A DNA stretch of 54,500 bases, taken from NCBI GenBank assembly GCA_036388855.1, contig DASVRA010000001.1, forward strand, positions 1 through 54,500. Direction: 5' to 3'. Position numbers and translations under genes: made by a program. Shown here piece by piece: positions 25,062-33,659 of the stretch. The notes under the pieces are model-generated. The model ran no database searches. It was not told the origin of the DNA and saw only the letters and a list, made by a program, of their open reading frames with translations. The stretch is from DASVRA01 sp036388855 (lineage in GTDB: Bacteria > Pseudomonadota > Alphaproteobacteria > Caulobacterales > Caulobacteraceae). Within the stretch, counting starts at the first letter, position 1. Each line of letters starts with the position of its first letter.

Positions 25062-25703
25062 CTAGGACGCCGCCATGCGCCGGTCGAGGTAGGCCGCCAC
25101 CCGGCGCTCCACCTCCGGCACGTGTTCGGTCCAGTAGTGGCTGGCGCCTTCGACCACCTCGTAGTCGATGCTGATGCCCTTCTGGGTGCGCAGCTTGGCC
25201 ACCACCCGCTCCACCTCGACCGGCGGGGTCACCGCGTCGTTGGAGCCGTGCAGGAACAGGCCCGAAGCCGGGCAGGGAGCCAGGAAGCTGAAGTCGTAGA
25301 TGTTGGTCGGCGCGGTGATCGAGACGAAGCCGTCGGTCTCGGGCCGCCGCATCAGCAGCTGCATGCCGATGTAGGCGCCGAACTGATAGCCGGCCATCCA
25401 GGTCTGCCGCGCGGTCGGATTGCTGCCTTGCAGCCAGTCCAGGGCGGAAGCGGCGTCGGCCAGTTCGCCGATGCCGGAATCGAACTCGCCCTGGCTCTTG
25501 CCGATGCCGCGGTAGTTGAACCGCAGCACCGAGAACCCGCGCCGCATGAACAGCAGGAAGAGTTGCGCCACCAGCGCGTTGTTCATGTCGCCGGCCTTAG
25601 GGTGGGGGCTGAGGATCAGGGCGATCGGCGCGTCCTTGGCCTTGCCCTGGGTGTAGCGGCCTTCGATGCGGCCGGAGGCGCCGGCGATGATGACTTCTGG
25701 CAT
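25062..25703 (-). CDS. Alpha/beta-hydrolase-fold protein with nucleophile Ser replaced by Gln
   Basis: The 213-residue protein is of the COG2945-like small alpha/beta-hydrolase type, with SPHPKAGDM (residues 32-40, oxyanion region), RFNYRGIGKSQG, an Asp-containing LHGSNDAVTP and a late His in GASHYW. The nucleophile elbow, normally GxSxG, reads AGYQFGAYIG: codon CAG at 25383-25385 places Gln at residue 107. Asp and His of the triad remain. The protein may be a non-catalytic binding member, or the family branch may use another residue. It converges with the PhyH gene and is divergent from iscR, sharing a 165-base intergenic region. Confidence 0.82.
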   Translation of the reverse strand: MPEVIIAGASGRIEGRYTQGKAKDAPIALILSPHPKAGDMNNALVAQLFLLFMRRGFSVLRFNYRGIGKSQGEFDSGIGELADAASALDWLQGSNPTARQTWMAGYQFGAYIGMQLLMRRPETDGFVSITAPTNIYDFSFLAPCPASGLFLHGSNDAVTPPVEVERVVAKLRTQKGISIDYEVVEGASHYWTEHVPEVERRVAAYLDRRMAAS

Positions 25704-25733
25704 GGTTCTGTAGGGCTCTCCTGACGGAGCGGA

Positions 25734-25766
25734 ATAGTTGACTGTCCCGCTAGGTCTTCATACATC
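25734..25766 (+). promoter_or_regulatory. Candidate iscR-suf promoter with an IscR type 1 half-site
   Basis: TTGACT (25738-25743) and TACATC (25761-25766) are separated by 17 bases. The -35 lies within ATAGTTGACTG (25734-25744), which matches the first 11 positions of the E. coli IscR type 1 consensus ATASYYGACTR; the second half-site is poor. Binding of [2Fe-2S]-IscR here would block RNA polymerase and give feedback control of the suf operon. The leader would be about 95 bases. Confidence 0.45.
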
Positions 25767-25868
25767 CAGCGCACGCCTGGAGCCGTTCATATAGGGCTCC
25801 GGCGGCGCGGCGGCGGTGTCTAGCACAAGGCTTCCCTCCCGCGCACGGATAATGCGGAAGGTCCGGCG

Positions 25869-26306
25869 ATGCGCCTATCCACCAAGGGACGTTATGCGGT
25901 GATGGCGCTGGTCGACCTCGCGCGCGAAGGCGCCAGCGGGCCGGTGACCCTGGCCGAGATCGCCGCGCGCCAAGCCATTTCGCTGTCCTACCTCGAACAG
26001 CTGTTCGCCCGCCTGCGCCGCAAAGGCCTGGTGCAGAGCGCGCGCGGCCCCGGCGGCGGCTACCGCCTGGCGCGGCCGGCCGCCGAGGTCGCCATCGCCG
26101 AGGTGGTGCTGGCTGTGGACGAGCCGCTGAAGGTGACCCGCTGCCCCGCCGGCTCGCGCGGCTGCATGCCGGGCGGCGAACAGTGCCTGACCCACCACCT
26201 GTGGGAAGAGCTGGGCCGCCAGATCTACGGCTACCTGGCTGGCGTTACTCTGGCCGACGTGGCGGCCGGTCGCGTGCGCCGCACCCTCCCGGCGGAGGCC
26301 GCATGA
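25869..26306 (+). CDS. iscR: IscR, Rrf2-family Fe-S regulator
   Basis: The 145-residue Rrf2 regulator has a winged helix-turn-helix (about 1-70; MRLSTKGRYAVMALVDLA, then LSYLEQLFARLRRKGLV and RGPGGGYRLAR). Three cysteines, C92, C99 and C106, would ligate a [2Fe-2S] cluster, with a nearby His (LTHHLW) as a further ligand. IscR senses the cell's Fe-S status and represses or activates Fe-S assembly genes; as first gene of the iscR-suf operon, it should autoregulate. The cysteine spacing of six residues on each side is slightly wider than the five in E. coli. The stop overlaps the ATG of the next gene (ATGA). Confidence 0.93.
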   Translation: MRLSTKGRYAVMALVDLAREGASGPVTLAEIAARQAISLSYLEQLFARLRRKGLVQSARGPGGGYRLARPAAEVAIAEVVLAVDEPLKVTRCPAGSRGCMPGGEQCLTHHLWEELGRQIYGYLAGVTLADVAAGRVRRTLPAEAA

Positions 26307-27438
26307 GCCGCGTCTACCTCGACTACAACGCCACCGCCCCCATCCGCCCCCAGGCCAAGGCCGCGGTGGTGGCGGCGCTGGAGACCGGCGGCAACCCTTC
26401 CTCGATCCACGCCGCCGGCCGCGCCGCCCGTGCGCTGGTCGAGCGCGCGCGCGAGCAGGTCGCCGCCCTGGCCGGCGCCCGGCCGCAGGACTTGACCTTC
26501 ACCAGCGGCGGGACGGAAGCCAACAATCTGGCCATCGCCAACGCCGTCGCGGCCGGCGCGCGGCGGATCATCGTTGGGGCCACCGAGCATCCGAGCGTGA
26601 TGGAAGCCGCCGTTGCGACGGGCCTGCCGGTGGAAACCTGGCCCGTCGATCGCCATGGAGTCGCCGATCTCGACTGGCTGCGCGACCGCCTCGCCCGCTG
26701 GAGCCAAGCCGATGGTCCGCCCTTCGTCTGCCTGATGCTCGCCAACAATGAGACCGGCGTGATCCAGCCGGTCGCGGAGGCCGCCGAACTGGTCCACGCC
26801 GTTGGCGGCCGCCTCCACTGCGACGCCGTCCAGGCCGTGGGGAAGATCGAGGTGCGCGCCTACGACCTCGGCTGCGACAGCCTTTCGCTGTCCGCCCATA
26901 AGCTCGGCGGACCGACGGGCGCAGGCGCGCTCGTCACCCTATGCGGCTTCGAACTGGCGAAGCAGACGCACGGCGGCGGCCAAGAGCGCGGACGTCGTGG
27001 GGGGACGGAGAACGTGCCCGGAATTGCAGGGTTTGGCGCGGCCGCGGAGATGGCTGCTCTGCAGGACAGCGGCTGGAGGGACGCCGCGGCTAGGCGGCTG
27101 AAGCAGGAGGCGGACGTGACCGTCTTTGGCGAAGGCGCCGAGCGTCTCCCAAATACCCTATGTTTCGCCGCCGAAGGCTTATCCTCCGAACTGCAACTGA
27201 TGGCGCTGGATCTCGCCGGAGTGATGGTCAGCTCCGGCTCCGCCTGCTCCTCCGGCAAGGTCAAAGCGAGCCCGGTGATCGCCGCCATGGACTTCCCCGA
27301 CCTCGCCGGCTGCGCCATCCGCGTCTCGGGCGGCTGGGCCACCACCGAAGCGGACTGGGCCGCATTCGCCGATGCCTGGCTCGAAGCCTACACTCGCCGC
27401 CGGTCCCGCGCCCGCCCGCGCATCAGAGAGGCCGTGTA

Positions 27439-27439
<1 letters not shown>
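26303..27439 (+). CDS. Group I (NifS/IscS-like) cysteine desulfurase
   Basis: The 378-residue PLP enzyme takes sulfur from cysteine for Fe-S cluster assembly. It begins VYLDYNATAPIRP as in NifS/IscS. The PLP lysine is K200 in SLSAHKLGGPTGAG, and the catalytic cysteine is C315 in a long flexible loop (VSSGSACSSGKVKAS), diagnostic of group I enzymes. The open frame extends upstream, but the ATG at 26303 overlaps the iscR stop and gives the family N-terminus. The operon also encodes SufS, a group II desulfurase, so two desulfurase classes are co-expressed. The stop overlaps the start of sufB by one base. Confidence 0.92.
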
Positions 27440-28905
<1,466 letters not shown>

Positions 28906-28946
28906 CGCGATAGGACGCGTGGCTACACAACAGACGAGAGGAAAGT

Positions 28947-29306
28947 ATGTCGCTGAAGGACGCCTTTACTGAGGAACTCACCCGCAAAGAGGAGTGCGAG
29001 GAGGCCGCGCGCCGGCCCTACGAGGAGGCGCACGCCAAGCTGAAGGCGTTGTTCCACGAGATCATGAGCGACCGAGACTTTCGCACCTCGCTGCGCGCCG
29101 AGGTGCAGCTGAACGGCGACGAGCTGCAGATCGACCCCGGCCCGATCCTGATCCGCGCGACCGTCGACAGACAGGGCGACTACGCGATGACCTACGAGAT
29201 CAAGCACCACGAGGAGCCGGAGATCCGCACCGTCGAAGTCACCACCATCCCCGACATCGAAAAGGCGATCGCGCGGCTGCTGGTGGAGTACAGGTCGGCG
29301 ACCTGA
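28947..29306 (+). CDS. Small protein of unknown function within the suf operon
   Basis: I do not recognise this 119-residue protein. It is acidic and soluble, with no signal peptide or membrane helix. The first 50 residues are predicted to be a charged helix (SLKDAFTEELTRKEECEEAAR), followed by a likely beta-rich half (VQLNGDELQIDPG, AMTYEIKHHEEPEIRTVEVT) and a final helix. The only cysteine is C17. GAGG lies seven to ten bases before the ATG at 28947. Its place between sufB and sufC, the most conserved pair of the pathway, suggests a link to SufBCD assembly or regulation, but nothing in the sequence proves it. Confidence 0.8.
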   Translation: MSLKDAFTEELTRKEECEEAARRPYEEAHAKLKALFHEIMSDRDFRTSLRAEVQLNGDELQIDPGPILIRATVDRQGDYAMTYEIKHHEEPEIRTVEVTTIPDIEKAIARLLVEYRSAT

Positions 29307-29321
29307 ACCCGGACAGTGACA

Positions 29322-30068
29322 ATGCTTTCCATCCAGAACCTCCACCTACGTGTCGGTGAGATCGGAATCCTCAAGGGCCTGTCGCTCGACCTGCCGGCGG
29401 GAGAGGTGCACGCGGTGATGGGGCCTAACGGAGCGGGCAAGTCGACGCTGGGCTACGCCGTCGCGGGTCGCCAGGGCTATGACGTCACCGAGGGCACGGT
29501 GATGTTGGACGCGGAGGACTTGCTGGCGCTGTCGCCGGACGAGCGGGCGGCGCGGGGGGTGTTCCTCTCTTTCCAATATCCCACCGAAATTCCTGGCGTC
29601 CCGGCGATCACCTTCGTGCGCACGGCCTTGAACGCGCAGCGCAAGGCTCGGGGCGAGCCGGAGGCGAGCGCGCCGGAGTTCCTGAAGATGGCGCGCCGGG
29701 CCGCCGCCGACCTGCGCATGGACTTCGACATGCTGCGCCGGCCGCTCAACGTCGGCTTCTCCGGCGGCGAGAAGAAGCGGATGGAGATCCTGCAGATGGC
29801 GCTGCTCCAGCCGCGCCTGCTGATCCTCGACGAAACCGACTCCGGCCTCGACATCGACGCGCTGCGCATCGTCGCCGACGGCGTCAACGCCATGCGCGCG
29901 CCCGATCGCGCCATGCTGGTGATCACCCACTACCAGCGCCTGCTCGACTATGTACGCCCCGACCGCGTGCACGTGATGGTCGGCGGCCGCATCGTCGCCT
30001 CCGGCGGCCCCGAACTCGCCCACGAGCTCGAAGCCAGCGGCTACGACCGCTACCTGGAGGCGGCGTGA
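29322..30068 (+). CDS. sufC: SufC, Fe-S assembly ATPase
   Basis: The 248-residue ABC-type ATPase powers conformational change in the SufBC2D scaffold; it is cytosolic and not a transporter subunit. Walker A GPNGAGKST is near residue 34, the characteristic FQYPTEIPGVPAITF segment follows, then NVGFSGGEKKRMEILQMALL (signature), LLILDETDSGLDIDALRIV (Walker B and D-loop) and ITHYQRLLDYV (H-loop). A GTG six bases upstream is an alternative start, but the ATG at 29322 gives the standard SufC N-terminus (MLSIQNLHLRV). The stop overlaps the sufD GTG start (GTGA), so the two subunits are translationally coupled. Confidence 0.97.
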   Translation: MLSIQNLHLRVGEIGILKGLSLDLPAGEVHAVMGPNGAGKSTLGYAVAGRQGYDVTEGTVMLDAEDLLALSPDERAARGVFLSFQYPTEIPGVPAITFVRTALNAQRKARGEPEASAPEFLKMARRAAADLRMDFDMLRRPLNVGFSGGEKKRMEILQMALLQPRLLILDETDSGLDIDALRIVADGVNAMRAPDRAMLVITHYQRLLDYVRPDRVHVMVGGRIVASGGPELAHELEASGYDRYLEAA

Positions 30069-31114
30069 GCGTCGCCGCAGCCATCCGCGGCGGCGATGTT
30101 TCGCGCCTGCCCTCGCGGCGGGACGAGGACTGGCGCTGGACCGACCTGCGCGGGCTGATCCGGGCCCTGCCGTCGCCCTCGCCCGCGGAAGGGGAGGTGA
30201 CGCCCGGCGGCCCATGGGGTGAGATCCGCTCCGACGAATTCCTGGTGGTCAACGGCCGTCATCGCTACGGCCCCGGATGGATCCGTGTCGCCGCCGGCGA
30301 TCATCCCACCGCGCGCCTGCGGTGGGCGGCGACGGCCGACGCGGGCGCCCATGTCGGCCAGACGCGGATCACGGTCGGCCGTGGCGCTTCCCTGGTGCTG
30401 CTGGAGAGCCATGAGGGCCCCGCCGAAGGGGCCTATGTCGCCTCGGCTGAACTGGACATCGCCCTCGACGAAGGCGCGCGGCTCGACCGCGTGATCCTCG
30501 CCAATGAGGCGGCGGACGCGGTCACGGTCTCCCATGCCGCGGTACGCCTCGCGCCGGGCGCAACCTTTCGCCAGACCGTGCTGGCGTCCGGCGCCAAGCG
30601 CCAGCGCTTCGAGACGCGTCTGCGCCACGGAGGCGGCGGGGCCTCCGTGCAGCTCGACGGCCTTTATGTGCTGGGCGACGCCCGCCACTCCGACCAGACC
30701 ACCGAGGTCGTGCACGAGACCACCGACGGGACCACCTCTCAACTCACCAAGGGCGTGGCGATCGGCCGCTCGCGCGGCGTTTTCCAGGGCCGCATCGTCG
30801 TCGCTCACGGCGCCGACCGCACCGACGCGCGCATGGGCCACCACGCCCTGATCCTGTCGGAACAGGCCGAGATCGACGCCAAGCCGGAACTCGAAATCTA
30901 CGCCGATGACGTCCAGTGCGCCCACGGCAACACCATCGGCGCTCTTGACGAGGCGGCGCTGTTCTACGCCCGCACCCGCGGCATTCCCGAAGATGATGCG
31001 CGGGCCTTGCTCACCGAAGCGTTCCTGGGCGAGGTGATCGACCGGATTTCAAACGAGCCGGCGCGGGAAGTGGCGCGGGCTTGGGTCTCCGAGCGGCTGA
31101 GGAGGCTCAGATGA
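30065..31114 (+). CDS. sufD: SufD, Fe-S scaffold subunit
   Basis: The 349-residue partner of SufB forms the SufBC2D scaffold and is linked with iron entry. RRDEDWRWTDLRGL is the N-terminal family motif; the beta-helix body follows, with LYVLGDARHSDQTTEVVHET, GRSRGVFQGRIVVAHGADRTDARMGHHALILSEQAEIDAKPELEIYADDVQCAHGNTIGALDE and a C-terminal helix pair. The Cys and His in VQCAHGNT are the residues implicated in assembly at the SufB-SufD interface. The GTG start at 30065 overlaps sufC, and the TGA overlaps the ATG of sufS. The short PSPSPAEGEV stretch near residue 40 is low complexity and unlike the rest. Confidence 0.95.
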   Translation: MSVAAAIRGGDVSRLPSRRDEDWRWTDLRGLIRALPSPSPAEGEVTPGGPWGEIRSDEFLVVNGRHRYGPGWIRVAAGDHPTARLRWAATADAGAHVGQTRITVGRGASLVLLESHEGPAEGAYVASAELDIALDEGARLDRVILANEAADAVTVSHAAVRLAPGATFRQTVLASGAKRQRFETRLRHGGGGASVQLDGLYVLGDARHSDQTTEVVHETTDGTTSQLTKGVAIGRSRGVFQGRIVVAHGADRTDARMGHHALILSEQAEIDAKPELEIYADDVQCAHGNTIGALDEAALFYARTRGIPEDDARALLTEAFLGEVIDRISNEPAREVARAWVSERLRRLR

Positions 31115-32484
31115 CGCACGAATCTCCTCTCCCCCTCGAGGGGAGAGGGGCCGGGAGAGGGGGTGCTCGCGCTGGCGTTTCCGGAAAGCCCGGAACGGGC
31201 GCCGAGCCTGTTGATGCCTCTTCGTCGCCGACGGCGCGAACACCCCCATCCCCGGCCCTTCCCCTCTCGAGGGGGAAGGGAGTCGAAATCGCCCGCGCCG
31301 ATTTCCCCATCCTCTCGCGCACGATCAACGGCCACCCGCTCGTCTACCTCGACAATGCCGCTTCCGCGCAGAAACCTCGCGCCGTCATCGACGCCATGTT
31401 GCTGGCGATGGAGACCTCCTACGCCAACGTCCACCGCGGCCTGCACACCCTCGCCACCGAAGCCACCGACGCCTACGAGGCCGCCCGCGCCGCCGTCGCC
31501 GGCTTCATCAGCGCCGACACCGACGAGATCGTCTTCACCAAGGGCGGCACCGAAGCCATGAACCTGGTCGCCGCCACGGCGGGCATGACGCTGGGGCCCG
31601 GCGACGAGATCGTGCTCACCGAGATGGAGCACCACTCCAACATCGTCCCCTGGCACCTGCTGCGCGAGCGCCAGGGGGTGACGCTCCGCTGGGCCCCTGT
31701 CCGCGAAGATGGCGCCCTGGACCTCGACGCCCTGCACGCCTTGATCGGCGCGCGCACCCGCATCGTCGCCGTCAGCCACATGTCCAACGTGCTCGGCACG
31801 ATCAATCCCGTGCAGGCCATCTGCGAGGCCGCCCGCGCCGTCGGCGCCCTCTCTGTCATCGACGGCTGCCAGGCCGCCGTCCACGCGCGCGTGGACGTGA
31901 AGGCCATCGGCTGCGACTTCTACGTCTTCACCGGCCACAAGCTCTACGGCCCCTCCGGCATCGGCGTCCTCTACGGCCGCCGCGAGCGCCTCGCCGCCCT
32001 GCCGCCCTACCAGGGCGGCGGCGAGATGATCGAGCAGGTCGGCTGCGACCTGGTCACCTACGCCGACCCGCCGATGCGCTTCGAGGCCGGCACCCCGCCG
32101 ATCGTCCAGGCCATCGGCCTCGGCGCCGCGATCGACTGGTTCAGCCAGTTCGACCGGGATCAAGTCCTTGCCCACGAACACGCCCTCTATGCCCACGCTC
32201 TGGAACGCCTGCACGACCTCAACTGGCTCAAGGTCATCGGCGAGGCGGAAGGGAAGGGGGCCATCCTCACCTTCAACGTCGAAGGCGCCCACGCTCACGA
32301 CATCGCCCAAATCCTCGACCGCCAGGGCGTAGCCATCCGCGCCGGGACTCACTGCGCCGAGCCGCTGATGCGCCGCTACGGGATCACGTCGAGCGCGCGC
32401 GCCTCGTTTGCCCTATATAACACCCTGGAGGAGGCGGACGCCTTCGCCGACGCCCTAATCAAGGCCCACAGCTTCTTTGCGTAA
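31111..32484 (+). CDS. sufS: SufS cysteine desulfurase with a REP-encoded N-terminal extension
   Basis: The 457-residue group II cysteine desulfurase supplies persulfide sulfur to the SufBCD scaffold. PLP lysine K277 lies in FTGHKLYGPSGIG and catalytic C415 in RAGTHCAEPL, both offset by 51 from the E. coli residues (226 and 364, from memory). The conserved enzyme starts near residue 63 (DFPILSRTINGHPLVYLDNAAS). The preceding residues are Gly-, Pro-, Arg- and Ser-rich and are translated from a two-armed REP element. The ATG at 31111 overlaps the sufD stop (ATGA), which supports it. No other ATG was seen before the conserved part, so the extension is probably translated, or removed, in the cell. 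Confidence 0.93.
   Translation: MTHESPLPLEGRGAGRGGARAGVSGKPGTGAEPVDASSSPTARTPPSPALPLSRGKGVEIARADFPILSRTINGHPLVYLDNAASAQKPRAVIDAMLLAMETSYANVHRGLHTLATEATDAYEAARAAVAGFISADTDEIVFTKGGTEAMNLVAATAGMTLGPGDEIVLTEMEHHSNIVPWHLLRERQGVTLRWAPVREDGALDLDALHALIGARTRIVAVSHMSNVLGTINPVQAICEAARAVGALSVIDGCQAAVHARVDVKAIGCDFYVFTGHKLYGPSGIGVLYGRRERLAALPPYQGGGEMIEQVGCDLVTYADPPMRFEAGTPPIVQAIGLGAAIDWFSQFDRDQVLAHEHALYAHALERLHDLNWLKVIGEAEGKGAILTFNVEGAHAHDIAQILDRQGVAIRAGTHCAEPLMRRYGITSSARASFALYNTLEEADAFADALIKAHSFFA
31125..31281. repeat. REPIN-like doublet inserted in the sufS reading frame
   Basis: Two 41-base arms, 31125-31165 and 31241-31281, are inverted copies matching at 33 of 41 positions and separated by 75 bases. 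Each arm contains its own hairpin: CCTCTCCCC-CTCGA-GGGGAGAGG in the left arm and CCCTTCCCC-TCTCGA-GGGGGAAGGG in the right, beside a GGGCCGGG-type tail. This matches REP doublets (REPINs), non-autonomous elements mobilised by RAYT transposases. The whole unit keeps the sufS frame open. No RAYT gene is in the window. Confidence 0.75.
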
Positions 32485-32862
32485 ATGACCGACGTCGCCC
32501 TGAGCCCCGAACCCGCGCCGCCGCCGGCCGAAGCCTCGGCGCTCAGCCAGGCCGAGCTCGACCGGCTGACCGACGAGCTGATCGAGGCGCTGAAGACCGT
32601 CTACGACCCCGAGATCCCGGTCGACATCTTCGAGCTCGGCCTGATCTATAAGGTGGACGTCTCCGACGATCGCGATATCGTAGTGGACATGACGCTCACC
32701 GCGCCCGGCTGCCCCGTGGCCGGCGAGATGCCCGGCTGGGTCAAGGACGCTGTGGAAAAGGTCGAAGGAGTCCGCTCCGCCGCCGTCAACCTGACCTTCG
32801 ACCCCCCATGGGACCCCTCGCGGATGTCCGACGAGGCTAAGCTAGCCCTGAACATGTTCTGA
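32485..32862 (+). CDS. sufT: SufT-like Fe-S assembly protein (DUF59/MIP18 family)
   Basis: The 125-residue protein has an MIP18/DUF59 domain (about 30-110) after a Pro/Ala-rich N-terminus. Family segments are LKTVYDPEIPVDIFELGLIYKVDV and MTLTAPGCPVAGEMPGWV, where the Cys of GCPVAGEMP is the reactive residue of the family, and VNLTFDPPWDPSRMSDEAKL. SufT proteins help mature Fe-S enzymes under high demand. The ATG follows the sufS stop directly with no spacer, and the TGA overlaps the sufA start (TGATG), so it is in the same translationally coupled run. The gene name follows the common annotation for this operon position. Confidence 0.93.
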   Translation: MTDVALSPEPAPPPAEASALSQAELDRLTDELIEALKTVYDPEIPVDIFELGLIYKVDVSDDRDIVVDMTLTAPGCPVAGEMPGWVKDAVEKVEGVRSAAVNLTFDPPWDPSRMSDEAKLALNMF

Positions 32863-33251
32863 TGGATGCCGCCCTCTCCCTCCGCCCACGCCGTCCGCGC
32901 CCCAAGGTCGTCACCCTGACCGTGCGCGCCGCCGAGCGCGTCCGCGAGATCATGGCCAAGGCCGACAAGACCTACGCCGGCCTGCGAGTGGGCGTGAAGA
33001 ACGGCGGCTGCGCGGGCCAGGAATACACCTTCGAATACGCTGAAGTCCCGCGGCCGCTCGAGGAGGTGGTTGAGGACAAGGGCGTCACCATCCTCGTCGA
33101 CCCCAAGTCGATCCTGTTCCTGATCGGCTCGCAGATCGACTACGAGGTCACCGCCCTGTCCTCTCGCTTCGTGTTCCGTAACCCCAATGAAACCGACGCC
33201 TGCGGCTGTGGCGAGAGCGTCACCATCATCCCGGCCCAAGCGGTGGACTGA
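32862..33251 (+). CDS. sufA: SufA, A-type Fe-S carrier
   Basis: The 129-residue HesB/IscA-family protein carries assembled clusters from SufBCD to target enzymes. Three cysteines typical of A-type carriers are seen: one in VGVKNGGCAGQEY and the CGC pair in TDACGCGESVTI near the C-terminus. The conserved SILFLIGSQIDYEV and FVFRNPNETDACGC segments are family hallmarks. The first 15 residues are basic and Pro-rich and unlike the core. The start overlaps the sufT stop; the TfoX-like gene begins five bases after its stop. Confidence 0.94.
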   Translation: MDAALSLRPRRPRPKVVTLTVRAAERVREIMAKADKTYAGLRVGVKNGGCAGQEYTFEYAEVPRPLEEVVEDKGVTILVDPKSILFLIGSQIDYEVTALSSRFVFRNPNETDACGCGESVTIIPAQAVD

Positions 33252-33256
33252 CGCTG

Positions 33257-33658
33257 GTGGCGGTCAGCGACGCCTTCGTCGAAGCCCTCCGCGACCTGCT
33301 CGAGTTCGTCCCCGAGTTGCGGCTGAAGCGGATGTTCGGCGGCCTCGGGGTCTATTCGGGCGACCGGATGTTCGCTTTGGCCGCCGATGACATCCTGTAC
33401 CTCAAAGTGGACGAGGTGAACCGCGAGGCGTTCGCGGCGGAGGCGTCCGAGCCGCTCATCTTCACCGCCAAGGACGGCCGCGCCCAGGCGATGGGCTATT
33501 GGCGCGCGCCGGAGGCGGTCTGGGAAGACATCGAAGCGGCCCGCCGTTGGGCCAGCCTGGCGCGCAACGCGGCCACCCGTGCCGCGGCGAAAAAATCCAA
33601 ACCCCGGGCGAAAGCGCGCGAACTGCTGATCTCCGGCCCTTGGGACGAAGGCGGTTAG
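33257..33658 (+). CDS. TfoX/Sxy N-terminal-domain protein
   Basis: The 133-residue protein consists of a TfoX N-terminal domain (about 5-100; LRLKRMFGGLGVYSGDRMFALAADDILYLKVDE, then AMGYWRAPE) with a Lys/Arg-rich tail. The full-length Sxy/TfoX of gamma-proteobacteria activates competence genes with CRP, but the isolated N-terminal domain is common in alphaproteobacteria, where its function is not established. The GTG start at 33257 lies five bases after sufA, making it the last gene of the iscR-suf operon. A role tied to Fe-S supply is inference from position. It converges with the diguanylate cyclase gene, one base apart. Confidence 0.87.
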   Translation: MAVSDAFVEALRDLLEFVPELRLKRMFGGLGVYSGDRMFALAADDILYLKVDEVNREAFAAEASEPLIFTAKDGRAQAMGYWRAPEAVWEDIEAARRWASLARNAATRAAAKKSKPRAKARELLISGPWDEGG

Positions 33659-33659
33659 G

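Noticed and set aside
30170..30215. Third REP element inside sufD (PSPSPAEGEV segment)
   Set aside because: The stretch is low complexity, but no clear palindrome or match to the two accepted elements was found.
31125..31281. Frameshift or assembly error at the sufS start
   Set aside because: The frame is continuous, the start overlaps sufD properly, and the extra sequence is a structured inverted repeat rather than random noise.
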